Positions 32,950 through 47,051 are shown, counted from the stretch's first letter. The stretch is DNA of 64,000 nucleotides from Ophiosphaerella korrae (GCA_028456385.1 JALNQF010000215.1:1-64000), one strand, 5' to 3'. Notes: generated by a model from the letters alone, not told the origin. Made by a program: numbers and translations.

Positions 32950-34370
32950 GCTATATTAGTCTCTTTATCTAGTACTAGTCCTTTAGCCTAGATTAATAGA
33001 ATCTAGAGCTCTTTTCTTTTTAAGTCTTCTATTAGTAAGTCTATTATATATACTACGTCTTTTAGCTATACTTTTATTCTTTTTTTTATTACTACTACTT
33101 TATTCTTCTATAAAAACTATCTTACTCTCTATTTACTAAAAAGATATATATAGTAGTTATCTTTATAATAAAAGGTCTAGTAAAGTATTATATATTATAA
33201 TTTTTTACTCTTAGCTACTTTCTCTTAAGGTTTAGCTTATACTTTTAGTACTTCTTTTTTACTTTTAGTTATTTTTAACTAGGCTTCTTTATCTTTCTTA
33301 AAATCTATACTTTTATAATCTTTTATATAGTATCCTAGTTATCTATATTTATAATATACTATATCTTTTTTCTATTTTAACTAATAATCTTTTAAGTAAT
33401 AGCTTTTCTTACTATAGCTAAAGTATATATAGTCTTTATATTTCTTCTTTTTCTTATCCTTATTAGTATTTAAGATTATAGAGTCCTTAGTATTTTAGTT
33501 TCTAAGTTATCTTCTATACTTATTTTTCTTCTATTCTTAAAGATTATTATTAATTTATATTACTTATTATTTTAGAACTTCTAGTATCCTTAGTTTCTCT
33601 ATATATATTATGTTGTATTAGATTTTTAAATTTAATCCTTGTTTAAATTATAATATTAAAGATTCCTTATTCTATTCTATATTTTATAATAGTTATTTAA
33701 ATTATAATATATACTTAAGAATACTCTTATATTATATAAGCCTTTTAAGCTTTTCTTTAGCTTATTAAGTAATATCTATATCTCTAAATACTACTTTTAT
33801 TTATTTAGTAAAGTATTTATAACTTCTAAAAATAGCTCTAGTTTTATCTTTCTATATTCTTATAGTATATATTATATAGTTTATCTAGTAAGATTTAAAC
33901 TATTTTATTATATTTTTTTTAAAGTATTTTCTAATATCTATTACCTTTTTATATTCTCTATTAAAGTATAGTACTTATATATTAATCTAAAGTTATACTA
34001 CTACTATAAAAGGTTTTAGTTTTTATTTTATTTTATTAAACTACTTAAGTATAAGTATTTTAAGTAGTTTCTTTATTATACTTATTTCTAGTCTCTAGGT
34101 AATCTATTCTATCTAGTTTTATCCTTTAATAATAACTTTAATCTAGGCTTTATTTTATTTAGTATAGTCTTAGAGTTCTTTATTTTATATCTCTAAAGTA
34201 TTAATTACTAGTTTTATATCTTCTTTCTTAGAAATTAAGTTATTTAGGTAGTCTTTAATTACTTCTATATAGTATTATCTAACTTATAACTACTTATAGA
34301 TACTTTAGTTCTTTTTTTAGTTAAACTTTTTACTATCGTATTAGCTAGACAATATACTACTTACGCTTTA
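32950..34370 (-). pseudogene. gag relic of the minus-strand gypsy copy
   Basis: The zinc-knuckle pair lies at about 33440-33330 on the minus strand, with Cys and His ligands mostly read as Tyr. Upstream sequence parallels gag of the plus-strand copies. It follows the 5' LTR at 34398 after the shared junction containing CTTTACTAATCTAG. Confidence 0.75.
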
Positions 34371-34397
34371 CTTCTTCTAATATCTAGATTAGTAAAG

Positions 34398-34839
34398 TAT
34401 TAGGAGTCTTCTATTATTAATAATAGTAACTTTTTATAAGTACTAGAAGATTAGAAGATAATAATAAAAGCTTATAGTATAATTAGTAATAAGCTATAAA
34501 TAATAGAATAATTTTTACGATATTAATATATTTTTACTTATAGTTAATAATTAAATTAATAATACTATCCTAATATTATATATTTCTACTAACTATATAC
34601 TTATACCTTCTTAGTAGCTTTAAAGCTTTATATTTACTAAGATTATAAATTTATAAATTTATTATATATCTACTTTATAACTTTAAATTTACTAAGATTA
34701 TAAATTTAAAATTTTATTACGTATCCCTATTATAGTTAGTTTTCTAATTAAGTTTATTTCCTTATAAGTTATATATATTATTATCTTCTATAGTAAAGCT
34801 AATTAGCTTTATCTAATTTTTTTTATTATAGTTATAACA
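34398..34839 (-). repeat. 5' LTR (right) of the minus-strand gypsy copy
   Basis: It is 442 bp. In plus orientation it begins TATTAGGAGTCTTC and ends TTATAACA. It carries two tandem units of about 54 bp (roughly 34626-34733), each with TTTACTAAGATTATAAATTT, where its partner LTR has one. Confidence 0.87.
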
Positions 34840-37210
34840 TAAAAATTATTTTACTAGTAAAAATTATAGAAGTAAATTTATAGTATAAGTTTAAAGAAGT
34901 ACTAAGTAAACTTTTTAATATACTCTCTTAGCTATAAACTTTACTAACTACTAAGTAACTACTTTACTTACTAAGTAGTTACTTAGTATATATAGCTTTA
35001 ATATTTCTTTCTTAGTTAGCTTTCTATTTACTATTTACTTTATTTTTAATTTATTAGTTACTAAATTTCTTAAAGCTATTTTATAAAAAGTCTACTTTAT
35101 ATAATAGTAAATTATTATAAAATTTACTTTTTTAAGCTTTTTAACTATATAAGTTCTTACTAGTAGTTTATACTTTTACTAAAATATTATTAGATAGCTA
35201 TATAAAAAGATAACTTTTAATTAAGTATTAGCTATTAATTATAAAATAAATTTAGCTAGAAATTAGATTTTACTCTCTATATAATTAGTAGTAAGTAGCT
35301 TCTTAGGTTAACTAGTTAGTAGTTCTAGTTAAAGTATATAGTATAATTTTACTAGTTCTAGTACTAATAGTTTTAAATATAAAGTAACTATAAAATATAT
35401 TAAGTATATTATAGAAGCTAGACTATAAAATCCTTTTTTTTACGTAGATTTTAATATAAATTTACTATACTAAGTAGTTTCTTACTTTAGTATTAGTATT
35501 AAATATTTTAATATTTTTTTTCTTTATAGAAGTTTAAGTATAAACTTATATTACTAAATAGTAGCCTAAGTTATAGTATTACTTTTTAACTTATAATAAG
35601 TAAATTTAAACTACTTTATAGTAGAAAGTAATTACAAAACTTTATATAAATACTTATACTTTAAGCTTTAACTACTTTTTTTACTATATAACTAAATCTT
35701 CTTTATACTAGTACGAATAGTACTTAATATAATAAAAATATTATAATATCTTTAAAGAAAATAAACTATAAATAGCTATCTTTTTAGAATTAAGTTTATA
35801 ATACGTACTCTAAATCTAAGTTTTAAGTAAAGTAAACTTAAAAAACTAAGTTACTTTTTACTTTAAAAGCTACTTAAAAAAAAAAATTTATTACTAAAAA
35901 ATATAACTTTTAAATCTAACTAAAAATAAGTTATAACTAAACTTTAGTAGCTTTATAAAAATAAAAGTATAGCTAACTATATTTAAAGATTTTCGAAATA
36001 CTTTAATTAAAAACTTGTTATAAATAAAGATAATAAAATAGTTATATTTAATAATAATTTAGAAATATACTTAGATAACTATACGCTTTCTATTAGCTTT
36101 ATATATAATATACTACTTAATAACTTAGAAGTAAGTTTAGTTACTACAAAATAGAGCCTTATACTATAGCTATAAGTTTATAAGTCTATTAATAAATACT
36201 TACTTAAGTTAGTAACTTTTCTATTACTATAACGTTATATAAAATAATTATACTAATAGTATATATTAAGCTATAATAGAAAGTACTTTTTTTATCTAAT
36301 TTTTTAATAATACCTAATAATAAACTAATTAATTACTTACTACTAAAGTTATATATACTAATAAGATTTATTCTTTTTTTTAAATAATCTCTTAGCGCTA
36401 TAGTATCTTATATATATAATACTTAAGAAAGTTTACTCTAAGTAGATAATAAAGTAAAATAACTTAAAACGTTTTAATAAAATAAATAAGCTAAACTACT
36501 AATCTCTAGTAATATATTACTAATCTCTAATAATTAAATAAAGTACTTTTTTACTATATAAATTTAGAAGATATATAATATAATAATATAGTTAAATAAT
36601 ATAATTTTTAAAGTATATAAGCTATAGCTTTTTATAACTAGCTTTATAAAATAACTATTTAACTTTACTATTTACTAGCTAAATAGTTAATTATAAAAGA
36701 ATTACTTCTAATAACTACTTAAATTCTAAACTATTTTAAACTACTAGAGTTTAATCTTACTATATAAACTTTACTAATTTTTAACTTAAATAATATTTAA
36801 ATACTACTATAGAGATTAGAAGAGTATAAAGCTAATCTATTTCTTTACTTTAACTTTATAGCTATATAATATATCTTTAATATAATAGAAATTAATCTTA
36901 ACTTATTTTTAATAACTATATAAATAAAATATAAAAATTTATCTAATTATTTTAAAGAAAAAAACTTCTTTATAAAGATTTTAAAGTTTTTATATATAAG
37001 TAAATTATTTAATATTTAATCTTTTATCTAAGCTATATTAGATAACTTTATAGCTAATTAGAAAAAATACCTCTTTAGTATATTTTAAACTAATATTATT
37101 ATATATACTTACTTTAAATTAGCTTAAACTTATCTTACTATTATTAATAAAGTTACTTATATTTATAATAAAAAAATAGTATACTTCTTTATACTTTACT
37201 ACTACTTTAG
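34840..37210 (+). pseudogene. Unidentified transposon coding relic, left part, split by a gypsy insertion
   Basis: From about 36750 to 37210 the plus strand has a coding-like frame (codons starting at multiples of three in window coordinates) whose only stops are scattered TAA/TAG. It contains LEEYKANLFLYFNF, NYFKEKNFFIKILKFLYI and KYLFSIF. The frame continues at 43931 once the gypsy copy and one TTTAG are removed. I do not recognise the protein. The part 34840-36700 is RIP-type sequence without named features and may be its upstream region. Confidence 0.5.
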
Positions 37211-37606
37211 TATTATAGAGGTAATAAGAAGAATTAAGGTAAAACTAATTAGTCTTAACTTAAGTACTAATAAAGTATAAGATAAATAGAGTAATTACTT
37301 AAACTAGAAAATAAATTATAACTTAGATACTTAATAACTTTATAAATTTATAATCTTAGTAAATATATAGCTATTAAGCTAGGAAAAATATTAAGTATAT
37401 AGTTAGTAGTAATATATATTATTAGAATAGTATTAGTAATTTACTCTTTAACTAAGAGCAATAATACCTTAATATTACTTATTAGGAATTTTCTTATTAT
37501 TTATAGCTAATTATCTAATTACAATATATACTTTTATTATTAACTACTAATCTACTATATACTCTCTAGAGTAGTTAGTAGATAATAACTAGGTTAGCTT
37601 CTAATA
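37211..37606 (+). repeat. 5' LTR of the gypsy copy at 37211-43925
   Basis: It is 396 bp, starting TATTATAGAGGTAATA and ending CTTCTAATA, followed by CTTTACTAATCTAA. It has one copy of the 54-bp block that is duplicated in the LTRs at 34398, 47052 and 57994. Confidence 0.9.
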
Positions 37607-37679
37607 CTTTACTAATCTAATTATTAGAAGAAGTAAAGTATAAGTTATATATAGTCTAAGCTAATATAATAGTAGAAAG

Positions 37680-40600
37680 TAAAACTAAAAAAGAAAGTAA
37701 AGAACTTCTAAGTAGTTATAAGTTAGATATAACTAACTAGGTAGTAGTTAAGATAAACTTAAATAACCTAATTACTAAAAAAGAAAATATATAACTTATA
37801 ATTAAAGTCTTAGAAATATAGAATAAAGAACTATAAAAATATATTAAGTAAAATAAAACGAAATAGAATAAGTTACTAAAAAACTAGAGATAAGTATAAT
37901 AAAGAAACTACTAAATATACTTAAGAAATTTAATAGAATAAAAAAAGAACAAAGAGTTTAGTTAGCTTTAGTATAACTATAGATAGATATATAAGTACTT
38001 TACTTTAATATAGAAGAAAAGAAAGGTATATATATAAAGATATACCTAAAAAAGAAAGTAATAAGATAGTTTAAACTCTATTAGATAAACTATAGCTTAT
38101 AACTTCTAAAAACAAAGAAAGATAAAATAATAGCTATTTTTAGAAGCTATAAATATTTTATATAAAGAATATAAGTAGTATTTAGAGATATTAGTATTAC
38201 TTAATATATAGAAGAAAAACTAGAAAGGCTTAATTATTAAAAAAGTACTCTAGAATCTATATTAGAATATAAATAACTATTATAAAATATAGAATAGAAG
38301 AAGCTATATTTTATATTAAAGTTTAAATAAAGGCTAAAAGAAAATATCTAATATAAATTAATTTAAATAAAGAAACTAAGTAATTTAATAGTACTAAAAG
38401 TAAAAGTAATATAAGTAAATAATAACTTCTAAAAATAAAAGAAAAATAAATATAGTAGATACTATAGAAATTATAATAGTAAAGACCTTATAATACTAGA
38501 TACTAATAAAGAAAGTAAGAAGAATAATTAAAACTTTATATACTTTAACTATAGTAAGAAAAGCTACTATATAAAAGATTTCTAATTAAAGTAAAAAGAT
38601 ATAGTATACTATAAATATAGAAAGTTAAGAGACTTTATAAAAGACTATAAAAGTAAAAACTTTAAAAAAATAAAGCTTAGTTAAAAAAAACTAAAGATAA
38701 GAAAAAAGTACCTAAAGTATAAGCTAAGCTATAAAAAAAAGTAGTAGTAAGTAAATAATTATAATATATAATAATTTACTAGACTTTTAATTATAAAGAT
38801 AACTACTATATATTTATATCTAGGAAGTAAAAAGTAGAATAGTTTTTATAAATAAGTAAAGTAGTAGTAATAAAAGAAAAAGTCTAAGAGTAGCTTAAAG
38901 AAACTAATAAAGTTACTTCTAAAGAATTAAAAAGTAATAAAAAATAAGTTAAATTAAAAGGTATAAAATATTCCTAAATTAATAGAAGCTATAATACCTA
39001 TACTATAATATATAAAAAAGAATAAAATAAATATTAGTAGATTATTTAAAAATACTTTCTAATTATAAGTATAGAGAAATTATATAAAGGCTAGAAGATA
39101 TATAATTCTAAGAATATAAAGTTTATAGTATTCTAATAATAGATAAAGTAATATATAGTTATAGTAAAAAGAATACTTATATAAAAAGTATAGTAGTTTC
39201 TTATTAAAAAATTTAATAGATTAATAAAGCTTATATACTAAGTATACTAGTAGTATACTATATCTTAATATAAATAAGACTTAGCCTAGATAAATATTAA
39301 GAAGAAGATAATAAAAGAATAGATCTAGAAGATCTAGTATACTTTAAAGTATCCTAGGTATTATACTTAAATACTAACTATTATATATATAAAGAAGCTA
39401 AAGTAAGAATCTATTTCTAGCTAATAAGAAGAAAAAGATATAATTATATAAAAGCTATCTAAAAGAAAGATATTAAAAGTTAAAAATTAGTTAGTATACC
39501 TAATAAAGAATATATAGTAATTAGACTAAAAAAGAAACTACTTAGAAAATATATCTTAAGAAAACTATAGTATAAATATATAAAAAGTAAAGTAATAGCT
39601 CTAGAAAGATAAATAATTTACAAAATAGCTATATTAAGTAAAGCTAAATAGTATAATAAGCTTAAATATTATAAAAAAAAGAATATACTAAAAAAAAAAA
39701 GTATAGATTATAATTTATAGTAGAGCTATAATAAACTTTATATTAAAGAAGTTTATAGAAAATAAAAGAATAAAGTATATAATAAAGAAATACTTTTAAT
39801 AATAAAGTATAATTAAAAGTAAACTATTTTTAGAACTTATATAGTTTAAGAAAGAACTTTCTATATTAGAGCTAAAAGGGCTAAAAATTATAAATATAGT
39901 TATAGATATAATAACAATTAATAATAAACAAGAAATATTATTAGGAATTCTATAGTTATAAATAACTAACTTAAAAATTAATTAAATAATAAAAAAAATT
40001 AGTTACTCTAAAAAAGATATATTAAAAGCTAATATAAGTATATATATAAGAGAATTCCTAGAAGAATATAAATAATAAGAAAAGTAACTTACTAAACCTA
40101 AAAACTACTTTCTAGAATACTAACTATAAGACTTAGTAATAGACCTAAAAAAAAAAATAGAATAGAGCCTAGTCTATAGAAAGACTAAAGAAGAATCTAA
40201 GATTAAATAAGTATTTATCTAAAATATAATAAAGAAAAGATAGATATAAGAATCTAAATCCTTAGTAGTATATAAACGTATATTTATAGATAAAATAAGA
40301 ATAAAAAATAAATAACTCTATATAGATTTTAGAAAAATAAAAGTAATTATAAATAAAAACTAGTATCTCTTACTATATATAGATATAATATAAATAGACT
40401 ATAGAAAGCTTAAACTTTTATAAAACTAGATATCTAGAATACTTATTATTAGATTAGAATTAAGAAAAGAAATAAATAGAAACCTATATTTAGAATATAG
40501 TATAAACTATTTAAATACTTAGTTATACTATTTAGATTAATAAATATACTAGTAGTATTTTATAAATAAATTAATATAGTCTTAAAAGAGTATTTCGATA

Positions 40601-42900
40601 TATTTATATTTATATACCTAAATAATAGCTTTATATTCTTAGAAATAAATAATAAATATATATAATATATATATAAAGTACTAAAAAAACTAGTAGAAAA
40701 TAAAATATTTATTAAGATAAAGAAATACAAGTTTTATATAAAAGAAATAGACTTCCTAAAATATATTATAGAACTAGAAAAAATATAAATTAACTCTAGT
40801 AAAATTAAAATAATTTAGGATAAGCTAATACCTAGAAACTTATAAGAAGTAAAATAGTTCTATAGACTAGTAAACTTTTATAAAAAGTTAATAGTAAAAT
40901 AGTTTAAACTTATAAAACTATTTATAAAACTTATAAAAAAAGAAATACTATTTAAATAGACTTAAGAGTATAATAAAGTATTTACTAAGATAAAATAGAT
41001 ATTTATAAAGAATCTAGTTATTAAAATATAAAACTTAGACTTCCTAGTAATAGTAAAAATAGATATATTAAATTTAGTATATAGAATAGTACTAATATAA
41101 GAGAACCTATATATATAGTAAGAATATTTAGTTTAGTATTTTTCTAAGAAAATAAAACTAGTAGAACTTAACTACTTAATTTATAATAAAGAAATACTAG
41201 TAATCTATAAAGTATTTAAGTAATAGAGAGTATACTTATAAAAAGTAAAGTACTAAATATAAGTTTATATAGACTATAAGAATTTTATAAGATTTATAAT
41301 AAATAAAAACTTATTATAATATTATATAAGAGAGTAAAAATACTTATTAATATTTAACTTTAAAATTATATATATAAAAGAAAAAGATAATTAGTTTATA
41401 GATATATTAAGTAAAAGACTAGATTTATAAAAAGAAATAAATAATACTAGTATAGTTTTTATTAAGAATAAAATTAGATATTTAGTTTTAAATATACTTA
41501 AAATAGCTATTATACTTAAGAAAAAAAGTAATATATTAAATAAATAATTTTAAAAAGAAATATAAAAAGTATCTAAAAAAATAAAAAAGCTTAAAATCTA
41601 AAAAAAAACTTATAAAAGCTTATAGAAGAATATATATCTAAAGTAAAATATAGAAAGAATTAATATAATAATTTTATAAACTACTAGTATATAAATACTA
41701 AAGTATTAATAAAATATTAGATAGACTTTTAAAAGATTACTATATTATAAAAGTAAAATAACTAGTAATAGAAGTACTATAAAATTATATAGAATATTAT
41801 AGAAATAAGTATAGTAGATATATACTATATAGAATATTATAACTAGTTAAAATCCTAGAATAACTCTAAAGAGTTATTATAATAAACTTTATTATAAAGT
41901 TACTTAAGTTAAAGAACTTAATATTAAAAGTTATATATAATAAGATTTTAATAATAGTAAATAAGCTTATAAAGTACTTATACTTTAAATAATATAAAAA
42001 AAAAGTAAAATAGAAGTTACTATATATTAAGTCCTAGGATCTATAATTAGCTAGCGTTAGTATTCTAGATAAAATAATTTTAGATAAAGATATAATATTT
42101 ATATTAAAACTATAAAGAATAATAATAGTATAATTAGGAGTTAAATACTAAATATTAATAGTATATTATTTATAAATAGATAGTAGGGTAATATCTAAGA
42201 TACTACTTTAACTATAACTAGAATAATTAGGTATAGGTATTACTTATAGTATAGTTAGTATATAATAGAATAAAAAATATAGTAATAAGAGAATTACTCT
42301 TCTTTATAAACTATAGATTTAATACTAATATATACTAAATACTAAGAAATATAAAATATAAGTTATTAAAAAAGAAAAATTTATAAATAGATTAAAAGAA
42401 ATATATTATTATCTATAATAAGATATAGAATTTATATAAAATAAAATAGTAAAGTACTATAATAAAAAATATAAAAAGAAATATTAATTTAAAAAAAGAG
42501 AAAAAGTATAGTTAGTATAAAAAATATTAAAAGTAAATAATTAAGCTTAAAACTAGATTATATTAAGATAAAACTATATAAAGTAAAGAAAATAGTTATA
42601 CTAATTATATTTAAACTAAGACTACTAAATAAAGTAAGAATATACTTAATATTCTATATAGTACTACTAGAAGAAGTACTATAAGAAGTAAAACTACTTA
42701 TATATAAAGTAAATATATATAAAGAATAAAAAGAATAAAAAGTTAAAAAAAATCTTATAGTACTAATTCTATAATAAAAGAAATTACTATCTAGTAAAAT
42801 AAGTAAGTATAAATAAAAAAGAGTAACTATAAGAAAATATATAAGAACTAGAAAATAATCTTAATTATATTAAAAAATAAAAAGAGTTCTAAATTTAAAA
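37680..42900 (+). pseudogene. gag-pol relic of the gypsy copy at 37211-43925
   Basis: Gag occupies about 37680-38700, with degenerate zinc knuckles at about 38535-38650. Protease is near 39700-39990. RT is about 40240-40860; the active site near 40614 reads YLNN. RNase H lies about 41010-41430, integrase 41600-42500 and the chromodomain remnant 42740-42900. Stops are dense and several frame shifts are present. Confidence 0.82.
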
Positions 42901-43299
42901 TTTTCTAAAGCGCCTTATAGTAAACTATAAAAATCTATACTACTAGTACTAGATAAAAAGGTAATAGAAATACTTAATATAATAAGAGCTAAAGTAGCTT
43001 CTATAGTATCTTTAAAGTTTATTTTAGCTTCTAAGGTATAAAATTACTTAATTAATTTAGTATTATTTAAAGCTTTTACTTTATAAAAACGCTTAATATA
43101 AGTATAAAGAGTTAATTTATACTTAACTTTAGCTTCTATAAACTATAATAATAGTTTATTTTAAGCTTTATTAATAGCTCTCTTTATATAACTTAGTAGA
43201 AAGAGATTATATTTAGATTTAATACTTATACTCTATAAGAGAAATCTAGAAAAAAGTATATTAATATTAAATATTAGTAAGTATATACTTATTATAAGC

Positions 43300-43530
43300 T
43301 TTACTATCTTTTAAGAATATAAGATAAAGAAGTCCTAGTAGAGTATAGTAAGAATAAAAAAATATCTTTACTCTATTATAAGTAATATTAGTAGTAAGTA
43401 GTAATTTATTATATTAGAAATAATAAAGTATAAAAAGAAAAAATAAAGAACTTAATATTAATAAAGAAACTAAGTTAATAACTTTAGTTTAAGAGTAAAA
43501 AAATAAAAACCTACTTAGAAAAAGAAATAG
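43300..43530 (-). pseudogene. Antisense hydrophobic frame in the gypsy copy at 37211
   Basis: On the minus strand the segment before the 3' LTR gives TKVINLVSLLILSSL and, about 25 codons on, NRVKIFFYSYYTLLGLL, with very few stops. It is the positional and sequence counterpart of the frame at 17247-17705. Confidence 0.35.
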
Positions 43531-43925
43531 TATTATAAAGGTAATAGAAGGAATTAAGTTAGAACTAATTAATTTTAACTTAAGCACTAATAAAGTATAA
43601 GTTAAGTAGAGAAATAACTTAGACTAAAAAATAAATTATAACCTAGATACGTAATAACTTTATAAATTCGCGATTTTAGTAAATATAAAGCTATAAAGCT
43701 AAGAAAAATATTAAGTATATAGTTAGTTATAATATATATTATTAAGATAGTATTAGTAATTTACTCTTTAACTAAGAGTAATAATACTATAATATTACTT
43801 AGTAGAAATTATCTTATTATTTATAGCCTATTATCTAATTATAATATATACTTTTATTAATAACTTCTAATCTACTATTACTTTCTAGAGTACTTAGTAG
43901 ATAATAACTAGGTTAGCCTATAATA
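43531..43925 (+). repeat. 3' LTR of the gypsy copy at 37211-43925
   Basis: It is 395 bp and aligns with 37211-37606 throughout. It keeps a TTCGCGA site at about 43667-43673 where its partner reads AT-rich sequence. TTTAG follows directly. Confidence 0.9.
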
Positions 43926-43930
43926 TTTAG

Positions 43931-45500
43931 TAACTAAGATACTATAAATAGTACTAAATCTTAATTCTATAATCTTTATATACTATAATATAAACCTAAA
44001 GTCTAAAGCTTTTTTACTACTATAACTACTTAAGCTTTATTTATCTTTAAATTTACTAATATTATTAAAAACTTTTACTAGTTCTTTTAACTCTATAATT
44101 TATACCTTAATAAAAACTTTTTAATTAGCTCTATAAATTAGTAAATACTACTTTTATTATATATAACTAAAATATAAACTTCTAATATATAGTAAGCTTA
44201 ATTTAGAATAAAGTTAATAATATAAATTTAGACTTTGTTTTAATATATATAAAGATTAAAAATAACTTTAGATACTAATTTTATAACTTTAAAACTAAAT
44301 AATCTTTTAATCTAGTTTAGTTAATAGTAATTAAGATAAATATTCTATTTTTATTATAGCTTTAAAAATCTTTTAAAATTAAATTCTTATCTAATAAAAC
44401 TACTTTTAGAGATAAAGTAAATAAAAAAACTAAACTTTTACTTTCTACTACTATAAAATAATAAAATATAAAGCTCTAAACTATTTTAATATTATAAAAC
44501 TAGTACTAAAACCTTTAATAAAAAACTTATATTAGTTAACTAAGCTATTATAAAATAGTATTATATAAGTATTTAAAAACTCTTAAATAAAAAACCTAAT
44601 AATAATCTTAGATCTTATTTCTTTAAATATAAATTAAGCTCTAAATTAGACTAAGACTTAAAACTAGAAAATAAATATTTCTAGATTTAGAGTCTTAATT
44701 TAAAGAATTATATAATTAAATAAGTAAAATATACTACTAAAGCTTTATACTTAGTATAGCTATATATTAAACTTTAACTTATTACTTATAAACTACCTAG
44801 TTTTAACTACTACTTATAACTTAAATAAATACTTTATTAAACTAGATTACTTTCTATAGTTTTTTTTAAAAAAAGACCTTATACTTTATATATAGCTTAA
44901 ACTCTAGTAGATAATAAAGCTAATATATTAATAAATTTACTAAACTCTAGCTTATTTAACTTTTAAAACTTATTAATTATAAAAAATATAATATCTTTTT
45001 TTTTAAAGTATTATTTATATAGTAAAATTTTACTTTAAATTAGATATATATATAAAATAAATAATATCTTATATAGTAAAAGGTACTAACTATTTTAACT
45101 TTATACTAAGATACTTTTAGAATAAAACTTATATAGTTCTTTCTAACTATTAATTAAAAAATTCTTTTTTTATTAAATATATATTACTAATAAAATTACT
45201 AAATAACTAATAAAACTTTATACGTAATTTATAATAAAGTAGTTAAAAATTAATCTACTAATATTAAGTATAGTAAAGTAATATAACTAAAGCTTACTTT
45301 TATAAGTTTTTTATTAAAGTATCTTAATAGATATAAACTAAAGATTAATATCTTAGTATTTAATTTAAAGGAGGTTATTATAGTTTATAAAAAAGCTTTT
45401 TTATAATAGCTTTATAAAGGCTTTACTAAAGAGAGATACTAAAGCTTTTAAAAAAGTTATTTTTTAGTTAGTTACTTATAACTTAAAAGTACTAGGTATA
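43931..45500 (+). pseudogene. Unidentified transposon coding relic, right part
   Basis: The frame from 36750-37210 goes on here in phase: AG at the end of the left part plus T43931 forms one codon. It stays coding-like to about 44400, including IFKFTNIIKNFY and LYNLYLNKNFLISSIN. Beyond that, to about 45500, the sequence is RIP-type with no named feature. It is probably an old DNA or retro-element of a family I cannot name. Confidence 0.5.
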
Positions 45501-46387
45501 AACTAAATAGATTAATTATTAGATATATTTATCTTTAGCCTTATACATTATCTATATATTTACAATATAGTAGTTTTAGCTAAGTCTCTTAAGATAGTAG
45601 TAAGCTAATTTCTTAATACTTTTTTTATTAAAGTACTACTTTCTTTATTATTTTAGTTATATTAATATAGTTTATTTCTTTATATTTAAGATTTTTTATT
45701 TAATTTCTTTATTTAGAAAAGTTATAGCTTAAATGTTTTTAGCTATAGTAAGAGTAGTAGCTTAGTAATTATTATACTTATATACTAATCTAATTAGAAT
45801 ACTATACTACTTTAAGTAAACTAATTAATAGATTCTAAATATACCTAGAATCTATTACACTTTTCTATATATATACTATTATATATATAATTATATTACT
45901 TATCTAATATACTTTTTTAAGTTAGTAAATTATTAGTAAACTAGATTTTTATAAGTTAAAAATAAAATTATTAAAGTAGTTTTAGATTTTATTAAGTACT
46001 TTATATATAGTTTAGTATTCTATTACTTTTATTAGTTTAAGCTAATATAAGAAGCTTTCTTTTTTATTTACTACTAAGAATTTTATAAAGCTATTTACTA
46101 TTATCTTTATTAATAAAGTATATTCTACTTTAATTTAGCTAGTAAAAACCTTTTATTTTAGCTAATAATTATAGATATTAACGTACTAAAGCTTAGTCTA
46201 TAGCTTTACTAGTTTATTAGTAATTAGCTAAATTATTTAAATATTATTATACTAGATAGTAATATAGTTTATTAAGTAGTTTTAATATAAATATAACTTT
46301 TTTAGCTACTTATAATAAGACTAGTAATTTTACTTTAGTTATAAAAGTAGTAATTATATCTTACTTATATACTCTTTATATAAGAAG
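45501..46387 (-). mobile_element. copia fragment: LTR plus 3' internal part
   Basis: The region matches 19000-19900 of the minus-strand copia element: the LTR portion at about 45525-45905, then the adjacent internal sequence. The first ~90 bases of the LTR are missing on the left. An extra ~25 bases at about 45785-45815 look like a small tandem duplication. It is cut on the right by the gypsy LTR at 46388. Confidence 0.7.
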
Positions 46388-47051
46388 TATTATAGAGTTA
46401 CTTACTATTAACTATAAGTACTTCTTTTTAGAAGAAAGTAAAGTAAATTAAAAGTTACTAACTTATATTTATATTATAATTAAGTAATAAACTTATAAAT
46501 AATTAAATAATTCTTATAATATAAATATATTTTTACTTTTAGTTAGAGATTAGATTACTAACTCTATTTTAATAATATATATTATTACTACCTATATACT
46601 TATATTAATCTCTTAATCTATTACTTATATCTAGTTTTAGTAACTATAAATTAATAGATTACTAATCTATTTATCTATAATTATTTCTTATCTATATATA
46701 CTATAGATTAAAGGATTATATTATATATTTTAATTATAAGTTATTTTTTAATCTAGCTTTTTACTTTACTTATCTAATAATTTATTAGTACTTAAGTTAA
46801 AACTAATTAGTTCTATTATAATTTTTCTTATTAAATTTATAATACTATTTTTCTCTTTAAGTAAGTTTTTATTTTCTTATCTTAGAGGTAAAGTTATTAA
46901 TTTAGTTTCTTTATTAATATAAAGTTCTTTACTTTCTTTTATACTTATACTATTAACTTATTATTATCTTACTTAATCTAATTATATATTATATTATAAT
47001 ATTAAAATATTTTTTTATTTTTATTATAAATCTTTAAACTTTTTACTAGTA
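46388..47051 (-). mobile_element. Truncated minus-strand gypsy: 3' LTR plus 3' internal end
   Basis: The LTR occupies about 46388-46844 and resembles the left LTR of the copy at 27911, including the opening TATTATAGAGTTAC. About 207 bases of internal sequence follow. They read on the plus strand as the conserved antisense frame (SKFLFSYLRGKVINLVSLLI, one stop just after). The element stops at the LTR beginning near 47052. Confidence 0.75.

Larger units (their letters stand above)
27911..34839 (-). mobile_element. Full-length Ty3/gypsy chromovirus on the minus strand, RIP-inactivated
   Basis: LTRs lie at 27911-28298 (3') and 34398-34839 (5'). The 54-bp length difference equals one extra unit of an internal tandem repeat in the right LTR. 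The internal order read on the minus strand is gag, protease, RT, RNase H, integrase, chromodomain. The flanking five bases (TAACT left, TAAAA right) do not match, so the element may have been joined to its neighbours by recombination or its site altered. Damage is heavier than in the copy at 11053. Confidence 0.88.
37211..43925 (+). mobile_element. Full-length Ty3/gypsy chromovirus, target duplication TTTAG
   Basis: LTRs at 37211-37606 and 43531-43925 enclose a 6715-bp element. TTTAG at 37206-37210 and 43926-43930 is an exact 5-bp target duplication. It has the same domain order as the copy at 11053 but heavier RIP. It is inserted in an older coding relic whose frame is continuous across the target site. 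Confidence 0.94.
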
